A stretch of DNA of 64,000 bases, from positions 4,650,001 through 4,714,000 of the forward strand of contig OX359190.1 of NCBI GenBank assembly GCA_947172415.1. The letters are read 5' to 3'. This DNA comes from Chondrosia reniformis. Its lineage: Eukaryota > Porifera > Demospongiae > Chondrillida > Chondrillidae. Positions 35,080 to 46,385 of this stretch are shown here, piece by piece; the first letter of the stretch is position 1, and each line of letters starts with the position of its first letter. The notes under the pieces are model-generated. The model saw nothing but the letters and a program-made list of their open reading frames with translations, was not told the DNA's origin and did not search any database. The position numbers and the translations under genes are program-made.

Positions 35080-35480
35080 GGCTAGTTATGTTAACATTGT
35101 GGCCCACTTTGTGTCTGCTGTTGTGTTACAATTAGAAATGAGAGGGGCATGCAACACTACCTCAGTGGTGTCTTCTATTACTCTCAGATATATAGGGATG
35201 GTTGCAATTTGGATCTGAAGCTGAACAAGACGATCTTGGAAGTATAGAGCAGGGAGTCTTTGAATGGCTGGGGAGAGTGTTTAATTTAAAATTTGGGTGT
35301 TATGTATACCTGAAGTTATCACAGATTGGGGCATATATCAAGTTGGTTCCTTTTGCTAGGCTTTGCCTCAAGATGAAATTGAGCTAGGCATATTTGGAAT
35401 TTTATCTAATTACTATACAACTAGGATTGTCTTAATTTCCCACATACAAACACAATTACATTCCTAAATTCTAACATTCC

Positions 35481-35520
<40 letters not shown>

Positions 35521-36420
35521 TATATTAGATTACCTTAGTATATTGTAACTTGCACTGTATATGCATATATTAGCTGCTGCAGTACAGTGTCTGTGTACCT
35601 ATGTCCATAACATATTTGGAAGTGACATCTTTATTCACGGGCATGTTGCTTAGTAATGATGTAATATCCAAAAATAGTTTTGATTGCAGATCCTCAACAT
35701 AGCTGGTTAAAACTGGTTACTTTCACTGGATGTTATTCTTGTTCATTTGGAGTCTTCAACAAAGTAAGCTCTGTATATATATGTAGATGCTTAGAATTGT
35801 GTGATTTAACAATGCCACAATAGAAAAAATTATTCCGCTATAAAGAGTGAATTTTACGTCTTCATCTACAAAGTGTTGTGTGCACATGTCTATATAGTTG
35901 CATCTTTATCAAATCTTCACTATTTCTACTACTATATTCGTAGGTCCAATGTCAGCTTAAATGTATTTGTCATAAGCAATGATAACAATCACATCGTCAG
36001 CTATTACTATAGCCAGGCCTATATAGGGGTCATGGGCTTTGTTATAATTCACTGGTTAAGTACGTATACCAAAGCGGCTGTTAAAGTAGGGTTGTATTTT
36101 CATGATCTAACTGGATCAAATACATACATATAGAAAGTGTATATATATTGAATTTTGTAAGCAGGTTAATCATTTTTATTATTGATTCAAAAAGTTGAAT
36201 GTAGGTTGTGATAAGTTGCCTATATATGGGTTTACATTTTGAGATCTGTAGATATATAGAGTTATTTCAACGTGCATACTCAAGATTAAAGATTATCTAT
36301 TCTTTGAGTTTACATATTATACTAAATAGGTATTTTTAAATTTTGTTATTTTAGATGCAGGTCTTAATAAACAGCTTGAATATGTCAACTATGTATACCA
36401 AGTTCCCAAACGGTGGTGGG
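35080..36420. other. Intergenic or intronic, no gene seen
   Basis: AT-rich. Contains a (TA)n tract near 35484-35517, a single MITE arm at 35525-35563 matching 6451-6523, and short open frames (35202-35387, 35873-36133) with no recognisable domain. Confidence 0.5.
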
Positions 36421-36430
36421 GTTGGAGAAC

Positions 36431-36800
36431 TAGTAGTGCTGGCAGGAGCTATAGTGTTGGCAGGAGCTCTAGTCCTGGCAGGAACAGCTATAGTGCTGGC
36501 AGGAACAGCTCTAGTGCTGGCAGGAGCAACTCTGGTGCTGGTAGGAGCAGCTCTACTGCTGGTAGAAGCACCTCTACTGCTGGTAGAAGCAACTCTACTG
36601 CTGGTAGAAGCAACTCTACTGCTGGTAAAAGTAGCTCTAGTGCTGGTAGAAGCAACTCTGTTGCTGGTAGAAGCACCTCTACTACTGGTAGAAGCACCTC
36701 TACTGCTGGTAAAAGCAACTCTGTTGCTGGTAGAAGCACCTCTACTGCTTGTAGAAGCAACTCTACTGCTGGTAAAAGTAGCTTTAGTGCTGACTGAAGT
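36431..36800. repeat. 21-bp coding-phase minisatellite, about 17 units
   Basis: Unit CTACTGCTGGTAGAAGCACCT with substitutions. As 21 is divisible by 3, both strands stay open: 36355-36816 (+) reads LLLVEAP/LLLVEAT heptads and 36814-36488 (-) reads LLLPAVE/VLLPAVE heptads. Open frames here are a by-product of the repeat unit; I see no acceptor or known protein. Confidence 0.8.
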
Positions 36801-37241
36801 TCTATTGCTAGCATGACTTGGTTTCCAAAGTTTTCAGTGGTTATTAATTAAGCAAATAACTGTTATATTAATTATGCATCACTTATTTTTCTTATTGGTT
36901 CTTATTATTATTATTTAAATGCATAACAGATGGATGTTTAAAGAAATATGACATATAGTCAAAGCTCGATTATCCGGTTAATTAAGTTATGGGCATCTCC
37001 GTCCAAGGAGCATTTGTTTTCTGTACAAGCATTTTTATCACATGACCTGTGAATTGCGTACTAATATTGTACCACTGTAACACATATATATATACATGAA
37101 GCAACTGGTAACTTCAATACACTCAGCGCTCATAATAATTAGCATGCGTGATTACATTTGCGTAAGTGTCAAAATCATGTGACATTACAGATACGTAAAC
37201 AGTAAGCACACAATACATACGAATATATATACAAAAGCAAG

Positions 37242-40020
37242 TCATAGTTCAATGTTACATACCACAGCACTCCCCAAAGTGAGCGGGGCGAAGGATGTTA
37301 TGACACCAATCTGTCTGGGAAGTAGACACGGCATCCTAAATGATTGGTGCGGCTTGAGACGGTCAAGGGAAATTGTTTGCCGTTGGCTGTTCACCAAGAT
37401 GATAAAAAAATTGTTGGCACGCTTGAAAACCTCGAATGGTCCATTGTAGTGTGGTTGTAGTGATTTGCGTAATGCATCCTTCCGGATAAAGACATGTATA
37501 CAGGTGGATAAGTCTTTACTTACATGCAGCTTGCAGTGCATGTGCGTGATGCACTGTTGGTATAGTTTGAAGTAGTTGCATAATGCGACATAAACAAGAA
37601 ACGTAAGTGTGAGGATCAGAAACAGGGTGGGTGGCAGTGGTGTCAAAGGACTCTCCCGGGTGGCACAACGTGGTGCTGTACACCAATTCAGCAGTGGTGC
37701 AGCACTGGTCCTCTTTAAGGTCTGAACAAATGCCAAGAAGCAGGAGTGGCAGGATGTCAATCCACTGAGTACATGGCACAGTGCTCAGAACAGCCTTGAG
37801 GTGTTGGTGAAAACGTTTCACAGGACCGTTGGCAGACGGATGATATACGATGGTCCGGATACGAGTTGTTCCAAGAAGGTGCAAGAGCTGATGCCACAGG
37901 ACGGACTCGAACTGTGCAGCATGATAGGTGGTGATCGTGGATGGAACACGGAAATGCGCTAACCAGCTAGAGACAAAAACGTAGGCCACTGTAGCTGCAG
38001 TGATGTCTGGCAGCAGAATGGACTCAGGCCAGAGAGTAAAGCGATACACACAGGTAAGTAGACACGAGTATCCCTTACTAGGGGGCATTGGTCCCATAAT
38101 GCGGATGTGATCAAACCTTGCATCTGGTGTTGCAGAAGTACAAGGGGGGTAACTGTGTGTTGATGTACCATGGTTTGTTGATACTGGAAACCAACAGTCT
38201 GGGCCCATTTACAAATGTCAGCATTAATTCCTAGCCATACATAATGATTAGTGATTAGGCATTGAGTGGTGCGGATTCTTGGATGAGACAGGGAATACAG
38301 GGCATTAAATACAGTATAACGTAACAACTCTGGCACAAAGGGGCAGAGTTCCTGTGCTCATGTCACAAAGCGGGGTGGCATTAGCTGTTGGCAAAGGGAC
38401 AGCCAGTAACTGAAGGTAGGATGAGATTGAGAAATTCTGGAGATGTGGGTCATCATTCTGTACTTGAACCATAGCAGTAAAGTCATTTGAAGATGCGGTA
38501 GCAGTGTGGATAGCATCAACTTCCACCTGAGACAAGGCATCTGCAGCAGTGTTTGATGTACCTTTGAGATAATGAAGTCTAGGTACTGGACCTGAAGGGG
38601 CAAATGCTGCTTAGATTGAGTAGCAAGCACAAACGTGGGTGGTTTGTGGTCAGTGATAATGAAAAACTCCATATCCTCGACATAGTGACTAAAGTACCTG
38701 ATTGCCAGGTAGACCACCAGCAGTTCCCAATCAAACGAACTGTACCTGCTTTCAGCCGGAGGCAACTTGCACGAGAGGTAGGCAGGCGGGGACCACACAG
38801 AGTTGATGCATTGCTGCAGAACAGCACCAACAGCGACGTCAGAAGAATCAGTGATCAAACAGGTCGGGGCGTCAGTTTGGGGATGCACAAGAAGAGTGGC
38901 GTCCGCAAGAGCATCCTTGACCGCTGTAAAGGGTGTTTCAGCCTCAGGAGTCCAGGTAAGGTGTTGATCACTTTTGGCGGATCCGGTGAGCAAGGTGTGG
39001 AGCGGCTGGAGTGTATGCACATAGCCCAGGTTGAAATGGTGATAAAAGTTAACAAGTCCTAGGAACTGGCAAAACCTTTGCTGATATGTGGGCTGTGGGA
39101 ACTGACGTACAGCCTCAACCTTTTCCTCTATTGGCCAGATACCTTGCCTGTCCACTTGGTGACCAAGAAACTTTAACGACTCTGCACCTAGCACACACTT
39201 GGCGGGGGTCATGATGATGCCATTGGCATCCAGGAGGTGACAGAGTTTGCATAGATGCTCCAAGTGCTCCTCCTGGGTAGTACTGGCGACAAGGATAACA
39301 TCCAAGTGTGCGCATGAGAATGCTGGTGTATTCATAGACTCCAAATGGCGAGGTGATGGCAGCCTTGGGGATATCCAGGGATTCGATTAGAATCTGATGG
39401 TACGTGCGCACAAGATCAATCTTGGAGAAAACTGTAGTTCCGTGAATGGACTAAGCTAAATCCTGAATGTGAGGAATCGGGTGACGGTCAGGTTTTATGA
39501 TGCAATTGAGGGCACAATAATTTCCACAAGGGTGCCAATTCACCAGGGAATTTCTTGGGGACCATGTGTAGTGGGGATGCCCAACAACTAGTTGATGGCC
39601 GGATGATACCGAGGTCCAGCATGTGGTCGAACTCTCGCTTTGCAACATGCAGAAGGTCTGGGGGCAGGTGACGAGGGCGTGCCGAGACAGGTGGTCTTGT
39701 GTTGCAAATGTTGTGAGTGACAGCATGCTGGGTCCACTGTTTAGTGGCATGAGGACGCAGAATGCTGAGAAATTTGGACAGCACAGCAGCATTGTGGTCT
39801 TCCAAGTCGAGACATGGGAGAGCCGGTCGTGCAGATACTGTCTGGGTAGAAATACAATGTACCTGCAGTTGAGTGATGGTGTTGAAGAGGTGAACTTTTT
39901 GACATCAACAGATGCACAGGTGTCCACCAAAAACTGATGCTGGAGGTACAGTCATGGATATAAAACAGGCGACTATGGAGACGGCCAGCGACACTCATTG
40001 CCACTAGTGGCTGGCCTTAG
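37242..40020 (-). pseudogene. Ty3/gypsy retrotransposon pol, inactive
   Basis: On the minus strand in order: retropepsin (about 39930, FLVDTCASVDV), reverse transcriptase (39850-39280), RNase H (about 38890-38600, CLITDSSDVAVGAVLQQ, then ITDHKPPTFVL), and integrase (38336-37700: zinc-binding HH region, FDHIRIMGPMPP, YHAAQFES, HPSANGPVKRFH). Key sites are lost: the protease DTGA is DTCA; the RT catalytic pair of the YxDD box is changed to LDV; in the integrase the second catalytic Asp is Tyr and the catalytic Glu is Lys. Frameshifts separate the frames. No LTRs found at either end. It lies between unidentified minus-strand exons. Confidence 0.9.
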
Positions 40021-40269
40021 AGTACTTACTTACTTACAGTACGACACTTCTGGGCTCTGGCTCAAAATGTCTTGTGATACCAATAATATGGCAATGGGCT
40101 GGAGGAACATGATGAGGGACATGATGACGGGCGTGGTGAGCTGGGCTGGCATGTAGATGGGGTGGATTCTTAGAGCGATTAAGGGGTGACTCCAGTGCCG
40201 CAACCAAGCATGACAGAGTGTCTGTGAGTTAGCTCATTTCATCGACCGACGGCTCCGTGGTGGCGACAT

Positions 40270-41080
40270 TTATGGTAGAAATTTTGATAGCTTATTTTAT
40301 GCTTATAATTTTACAAGTAAATAAAAAACATTTATAAAAATGACATTAGAAGTAGGAATAGCAGTGTTCACTATACATCTGCAAAAGGTTTCGAAACAAG
40401 ACAGTAAGTATATCATAAGGCTAATCATACAGAAGTTACATATATATTGAAATTTAAGTAACTTAACCATACACTTCTGTGTTTGGGCGCACCATTCCTA
40501 CTTGTTTTGATACTTTTTGCACATGTATTAGTGAACACTGCCCTTCCTATATACTTCTAAATTATTTCTGTAAATGCTTTTATTTACTTGTATTCCCCCT
40601 TTTGCTCGTTAAAATCAATAAAAGAAGAGATAAAAAATGAATTTGGAAATGGGCCTATTCCTGGTTAGCCACTTTTTGAACGCTGTAGAGCGTGTAGAGC
40701 GTCGAAACATGTTTAGGCATTTAGAAAAGGATGCATTAATGGCTAAAAATAACCAAATATAAGCGAAAATCATTTCATTGGTGATTTATGAGGTGTTGCT
40801 TGCTAATACACTATATAGGGCGACCAAGTTTTTTGGCCATTCCTACTTAGAGAGCACTCCCGTACTCTCTGATATATAGCAGTAACAATTGGTATGCAAG
40901 GTATATGATTAATACTCTATTGATTGATATAAAATACAAAAAAGTCGGCGAAGGACTTGCGGTTGTGGTCTTTAGAGTCTAGGTGGCACAATTGTACCTT
41001 ATGGCCGTTAAAGGGATATAGTCAAATTGTAAGACATCGGTTGAGTTGAAGGGAGTACATTCTCATTCCTATAGTCTGCT
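40270..41080. other. No gene seen
   Basis: Non-coding AT-rich sequence. 40845-40880 is a fragment of the hairpin-ended family (AGAGAGCACTCCCGTACTCTCTGATATA). Confidence 0.4.
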
Positions 41081-41109
41081 GATGTAATGAGTATATACCT
41101 ATATATTGA

Positions 41110-41418
41110 GTATTTGTTTCCTGGTAACACAAGATTTGGAAGTTGGCAGAGTAAAGGCGGAGAAAATGCTTTAATGAAAGGAACTAAAAGTAGTATTTTG
41201 TCTTGTAAAAGCCCTACAGAAATGGTTATAACACCAATACGGAAGCAAAGGGGCAGTTTAAAGGTGCATGAAGGTAAGTTGTCATGCTACAAAGTTGTCC
41301 ACGTGGTCGTTGCCCAGGATAATGTCCATTTTCTCTGCTTTTTCAGATCGAGAGGACTTATTGACAAGGAAAATGCCCGTAGTAAATCAAGTTGCCCAAT
41401 TTCATCAGTCTCTGTACA
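41110..41418 (+). CDS. Two exons of an unidentified nuclear-type protein
   Basis: Exon 1 ends at 41273 (GAAG, then GTAAGT) and exon 2 is 41347-41418 (TTTTTCAG before it, GTGCAA after it). They join in phase as SPTEMVITPIRKQRGSLKV then HEDREDLLTRKMPVVNQVAQ then FHQSLY. The upstream part reads NTRFGSWQSKGGENALMKGT. Basic, Ser/Thr-Pro-rich, like nuclear or mitotic proteins, but I cannot name it. Its 5' end is not defined. Confidence 0.4.
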
Positions 41419-41475
41419 GTGCAATGTATATCCCTATATATAGTGTATGTTTAACACATGAACCACTTAAATCAA

Positions 41476-41954
41476 TTAACCCTTTAATGACCATAAGGCA
41501 CTTTTGTGGGTTGGCCCATAAAAGATCACCGTGTTAAATAATCGTAGGACCTTTTAGAAATTTTTGTAAATCGATAGTGTTTATTATATACTAAGCTACG
41601 TCTAAAATATTATAGGTTTCTATCACAGTAGAACTGTGTTGAGAAGAAAAACGCTATATATGGCGGATATATATTATGCAAGCATTATAAAAAAACACAT
41701 AGTTTCCTGAGCATTTTTAAAGTTATATCAAATAAGTAAACATGGCCGTCCAAAAGAGGAAATATTGTCTTGTTCGTTATTTAGTTGTTTGGTGATTATT
41801 GGTTTTAAAAACTTAGGCGAAGGTAGGTTGGAGACAGAAAGTTAAAAATTGATCTAAAAAAGATAAGAAGAGGTAGTTTTAAATTTGCTCTATAAAGTGC
41901 ATTATGGTCCCTAGGGGGGTGCAATTACGAATGTATGCGGTCATTAAAAAGTTA
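41476..41954. mobile_element. Second piggyBac-type MITE relic
   Basis: Left TTAACCCTTTAATGACC is the same end as the element at 21366. The right end, read inverted, is TAACTTTTTAATGACC, a diverged copy. No coding capacity. Confidence 0.5.
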
Positions 41955-42015
41955 TATATAGGCAATATTAGTTAAGTCTGAAAGGAGTGAATGTACTTAT
42001 ACTATGGACACTCAC

Positions 42016-42292
42016 AGTATAGTTATCAACATTCTGTCCTCCATTAGTGAGTAGTACAACCTCCACTGATAGAATAGCCAGTAAGAGTGCTTCAACTGAT
42101 ACATTCTTAATTATAGCAACTACATAACAAACTATACTCACATTCCTGCAACCTGTAAATGCATGATACAATATCTTATGTACTTGAGTACTGGCTGCTG
42201 GAGTACTCATTGGCCATTGACAGAGTAGTGACATCTGATCTAGTAAAGGAGAGGGTGACAGTGCTGTTTGTGATATTAATGGAGTAGGAAAA
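42016..42292 (-). CDS. Two exons of an unidentified minus-strand gene
   Basis: Exon A 42292-42153 (TTTCCCCTGTAG acceptor, donor ACAG/GTTGCA) and exon B 42119-42016 (TTATGTAG acceptor, donor ACT/GTGAGT) join in phase to give PTPLISQTALSPSPLLDQ, MSLLCQWPMSTPAASTQV, HKILYHAFTVAIIKNVSVEA, LLLAILSVEVVLLTNGGQNV, DNYT. The protein looks helical and hydrophobic like part of a large armadillo-type or regulatory protein. It may be upstream exons of the gene ending at 34574. Not recognised. Confidence 0.45.
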
Positions 42293-42346
42293 CTACAGGG
42301 GAAATTTAAGATCTAAAGGCAATCTTAAGGCTTTGATATAATCATA

Positions 42347-42715
42347 TCCAGAGTTCAATGATGATGATATCAATGCTCTAACATCAGTTGTAAATCTTAA
42401 AGTTCCCCTATATTAAAAGATCAGCCACACCTTTGGCTGTACCCCTTATCTGCTTATAAGGAAACCACAAGCAAGCCTTCATTTTGGGAGTACTTGCTAC
42501 CAGACTAGCCACCCTAAACTTCTATCGTATGCCATACTGATGAGTCCTAATAAGGACAGTACAACTGTCTATAGCTTGACTATCTTCTTGAGTGGCTAGG
42601 GGTAGATTCAGGTTCCCATCAAGGGAACTTTGGTTCTAACCTTAAGCTCATTGCACACCTCAGGGGACAAGAGTGGGTAGGAGTAATATCCAGAGTTCAA
42701 TGATGGTGTACTTGA
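42347..42715 (+). mobile_element. Hammerhead-1 repeat bounded by a direct repeat, unit about 347 bp
   Basis: ATCCAGAGTTCAATGATG occurs at both 42350 and 42695, bracketing one complete unit: CTTAAAGTTCCCC, GATCAGCCACACC, the ribozyme region 42531-42575, GGTTCCCATCAAGGGAACT and CTCATTGCACACCTCAGGGG. The ribozyme keeps GCCATA, CTGATGA, GTCC/GGAC and the GTC site, but GAAAC is AGTAC, so it should be inactive. Unit plus start of a second is the tandem layout of retrozymes. Confidence 0.7.
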
Positions 42716-42857
42716 GTGGTTCATGTATAACACATCTGAATTTCTCAGTTACATACAGCTAGCTGTATATGTGATTTCTAAGAAACTATGTCACAATCTG
42801 TAAGGCAGGGGCGTCAAGTTGACAATATGAAAATGAGTGAGATCAGTCAGCAGTGCA

Positions 42858-42954
42858 TAGTCTCGTACCCAGCCCCAACTTCCGCAAAAATGGCTGACGC
42901 CATCTTCTGCGGCGTCAGCCGTTTTTGCGGAAGTTGGGGCTGGGTACGAGACTA
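42858..42954. repeat. 44-bp-arm near-perfect inverted repeat, GC-rich
   Basis: TAGTCTCGTACCCAGCCCCA and onwards is inverted at GGGGCTGGGTACGAGACTA; arms continue through TTCCGCAAAAA.GGCTGACG with one mismatch and a spacer of about 9 bp (ATCTTCTGC). Much more GC-rich than its surroundings. Confidence 0.75.
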
Positions 42955-43429
42955 CAGTGCACATTAAACTACATTGGGGGCGCCGCCATTTTCGTAACTA
43001 AGGATTATGTAATCTTTATGAGTCTCTTCCAGCTTCCGGTTCGCGTTGCCTATCCCGTTATTGTTTGTGTATCTATGCTCTGACTTGGTCTCCATTCGAA
43101 CCGTTGTCGAATTTTCGCATGAACATGTGTTCAGCTACAAGTGACAGCAGATGATAGCGCAACTTTAAAGTCTGGTACCGGGAACATATGAACGAAGACT
43201 GAGTGATTAAGCCTCAGCCACGTTAGCAGCTAATGCGTGAGAACTTTTTCTGTATGAGTGTGAGAGTGAGAAATCTTTCGAATGCGTGTGACTTGACAGG
43301 CCTGGTAAGGGCAAGATTCAAGTAACTAAATAGATGTCTAAAAACAGGTATATATATACTCTATGCAGTTGCAAATGAAAGTATAAAGCATAGGCAATGC
43401 ATGTGCTCTGTGAATATATTTATTAAAAT

Positions 43430-44190
43430 AATGTACAGAATACAGAACAAGAAACCCACTGCTAAGGCAGAAAACTATCTGGCTAATACTCAAACAGTAA
43501 AGAAAATAAAGATTGACAAAAGAGTACATGAAATATCTAATACACCAATCTCCTATATGCTGTGCCTATTCTGTAAAAAGCCCATAGGGGAACTAAAGCT
43601 GGAGAGCTTGGTATATGAAGCTACAGGAGTCTTTCTTTCCTCTTTTTCATCTTCTTCTCCACTGGGTTAGATAGCTATTTCTGGGAATTCCACCCTTCAT
43701 CCAGTGATCCTGGGTGTATACAAACTAAAAAACCCACTGTTCAGGCAGAAGACGATACAGCTAATACTGAAGCAGTAAAGAAAATGAAGATGGACAAAAA
43801 AGTATATGTATGATAATTATGCACATGCTGAAATGTTATTAAACTTTGAAATTGGATATACAGATGGAGAATACCTTTGCTGAGACAGCTGATGATGAAG
43901 CAGCCTTTTCAAGAATATGCAAGACTTTACAAGATCAATTCAGGTTTAAGGAAAAGAATGGAGCATTGATAAGTATACATACACACTTACATTAGTGTTA
44001 TTGTAAGTATACGTACACATATATACCAATAATACACAAAGGTTCTTTGATGGAGAGAAGTTACATTAGAAGGAAAGATATTGAGACTAATCCTAGCCAT
44101 GTGATTGCCATTATTAGCAAATACCACTTCTTTAGTGATACAAAAGAAGTTAGTGGATTGTTAACATCTGCATGTATGTATTATATATTC
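43430..44190 (+). CDS. Exons of an unidentified gene, with a duplicated exon
   Basis: Candidate exons: about 43441-43530 (KKPTAKAENYLANTQTVKKI), 43728-43810 (KKPTVQAEDDTANTEAVKKM, a diverged copy of the previous), 43864 onwards (MENTFAETADDEAAFSRICK then TLQDQF), and 44047-44180 (SHVIAIISKYHFFSDTKEVS then GLLTSA). A hammerhead-2 repeat (43570-43725, minus) lies between the two similar exons. The stop after the second copy and missing splice proof make this uncertain. It may continue the gene at 41110. Confidence 0.35.
43570..43725 (-). repeat. Hammerhead-2 repeat, minus orientation
   Basis: The reverse complement of 43661-43712 keeps GAAGGGTGGAATTCCCAG, AAA and the helix I strand AACCCAGTGG, but CTGATGA carries an extra G (CTGGATGA) and the GTC site is ATC. 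The rest (TATAGGGGAACTAAAGC, inverted) matches the family. Confidence 0.6.
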
Positions 44191-44269
44191 ACCAGGAATA
44201 TGCTGAAAAAATGTAAACAATGGCTAAAAAAGATTACTCTAAGTATATTCATTTGGTACTAGAAACATT

Positions 44270-45420
44270 TAAAACAGTCTCTAGTATGATGTGAAATTCT
44301 GTTTTATTTAAAATTGGATGAAAATGTTATTTATTGACATCACTTGTTGGCATTATCTTCAAATTCATAATTCTTTTTCAATAGCTTAATATTAGGAATG
44401 TCTTTTATGCCTTATGAAAATATCATGCCTTATTGAAGTTTGTAAGTAAACTACACAAAATGGATAGAATATATGAATAGATATATAATACTAAATGTCT
44501 TCTACTAATTGTGGTGTTATTGATAATAGTTGCAGTTCTGACAGAACTGTTTCTTCTTCTGTAAGTATGACATGTGCAACCGCAGCCAAACACAAAATAG
44601 TCGTGAAAAACTATTCGTATATTTACCCCGTATTTCCTCACTTAGCTTTAGATTGGAGATCAAAAACGAAGTTATCCATAAGAACTACAATTACTACAAT
44701 ACTTGACTTTGTTTTAATTTCTTTGTATATAAGTTATTCATAGATCTGAAAATTAAATGTTCATTCAGCAAGAGAAAAATATTTCAGTTCAAAAGGCAGT
44801 AATGTAGACGTCGTTTTGAAGTCGTGATACTGGTCTCAAAATACTTCCACATTAATATCTAATTTTTCACCGCATATACTTTTGAAGTTATGCTTCGTTC
44901 ATGAGACCTGCAATATTTTAGAGATTTTCACAAGTAGTTATATACAAACCCTGCACATGTCGGTAACATAGCAAACTATCAACAGTATACGCAGTAAAAA
45001 TTTACAGCTCTATCCTTTGTAAATGAGCCATTAAATTTTGGGAGCGAAAAACCTTCATTTAGATCACTGCCTTTTCAAAACAACATCAACTGTCATAAAA
45101 CACTCTTGCCCTAGCTTGTGTCACGTAAATGTCACAAGATAATTATGACATTGTTATGATGACGTAACCTATGTTCATGTATATACAGTTTCATTGGCGG
45201 AGCTACTTGTATTTGAAAGGATCCATAGGAGACTATTCAGTCCAAACAATCAACAATGATAGGCGTTACAACAATAATCATGGAGAAAATTAAACATGTG
45301 TCCTTTCTGAATGGATTTATCATAATGAATCACCATCTAAATCACACATCTAGCACATGAGCAACCCACGCATTTCATTATTTGGTGATATTATAAACCC
45401 AAATTCTTTTTCTTTTTCTT
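44270..45420. other. No gene seen
   Basis: AT-rich, only short unrelated open frames (44495-44743 on plus). Confidence 0.4.
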
Positions 45421-45429
45421 TTTCTTCTG

Positions 45430-46385
45430 GAGCAGGTAAGGGTGAATTTGCATGTTATTAAGGCAGACAAGGGGCCTACGAAGGATAGTGCACTTGGAGC
45501 TTTACCTTTTGTAGTAGAAGTCCAACTACAGTGGTGGTGGATACTGGATCACCAGTTAGTATTGTCTCGCTGGAGTACCTACTGCAGGTTCTCGTGAAGA
45601 AGCCACTGCTGGAACGGGAAGATCCGGAGGCTTGGGTAAGGGGAAGGCTTCAGTCAACCACCCTTTCCCTGAGGAACTACAATGGGGGTGAGCTCCCAAT
45701 TGTGAGGCAAATCTGCCTTGCAATGAAGAAAGGGGGACATTCTTCCACAGCTTTGGTGCAGGTAGAGAGAGGAGCCCTGGTAGAATTTCTGTTAGGGACT
45801 GATTTGCAGCCAACATTGGGATATCGTTTGATACAGGAGGAAGAGGATGGAATCCGCAACTTATTGCAGCCGTCTACCTGTTAGGAGCTTACTTCAAAGG
45901 TTGGCTTGATCCAGGCTGCATGTATTCCAGGGCTCTCAGGACGTGGGTCGTACTGAGGGAGTTGTAAACGAACTCCACACTGGGGAGAAGCCACTTAAGC
46001 AATATCCACATCAGATACCTTTTGCATATAGGCAGCAAGTGGAGCAGAAGATCCAGAAGATGTTGAGTCAAGGGGTTATCCAGCCCTCTCACAGCCCTTG
46101 TGCTAGTCCAATAGTTTTGGTTGCTAAGAAAGAAGGAGTACTCGTTTTTGTGTCAAGTATAGGATGTTAAACGCAATAACAGAGATGGATGTGAACCCGT
46201 TGCCACACATTGATGACATGCTTGACTTGCTAAACAAAAACAATTACTTCTCCACGCTTGATCTGGTGTCAGATTACTGGCAGGTGCCAATGGAAAAGAC
46301 TTCACAAGAGAAAACTGCTTTCACAACTCATGTCAAATTTTACGATTATACTGAAACGTGGCTGGTGCATTACATAAACCAATAG
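45430..46385 (+). pseudogene. Second Ty3/gypsy element: protease and 5' half of RT, inverted at the break
   Basis: 45531-45884 encodes a retropepsin (VVDTGSPVSIVS, with LLGTDLQPTLG as the downstream flap/ILG motif). 45943-46340 encodes the RT fingers and palm start (EKPLKQYPHQIPFAYRQQV, SHSPCASPIVLVAKKEG, NPLPHIDDMLDLLNK, FSTLDLVSDYWQVPM, EKTAFTTH) with one frame change near 46150. The next expected RT motif, GLCNAPATFQ, is present but on the opposite strand (46374-46337). So the element was cut and a segment inverted. No integrase seen. Confidence 0.85.

Noticed and set aside
36488-36814. 108-codon minus-strand open frame with LLLPAVE repeats as a gene
   Set aside because: It is the antisense of a 21-bp minisatellite; any such repeat with a multiple-of-three unit is open.
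38604-39062. 152-codon plus-strand open frame
   Set aside because: It is antisense to the RNase H and RT region of the minus-strand Ty3 element and encodes nothing recognisable.
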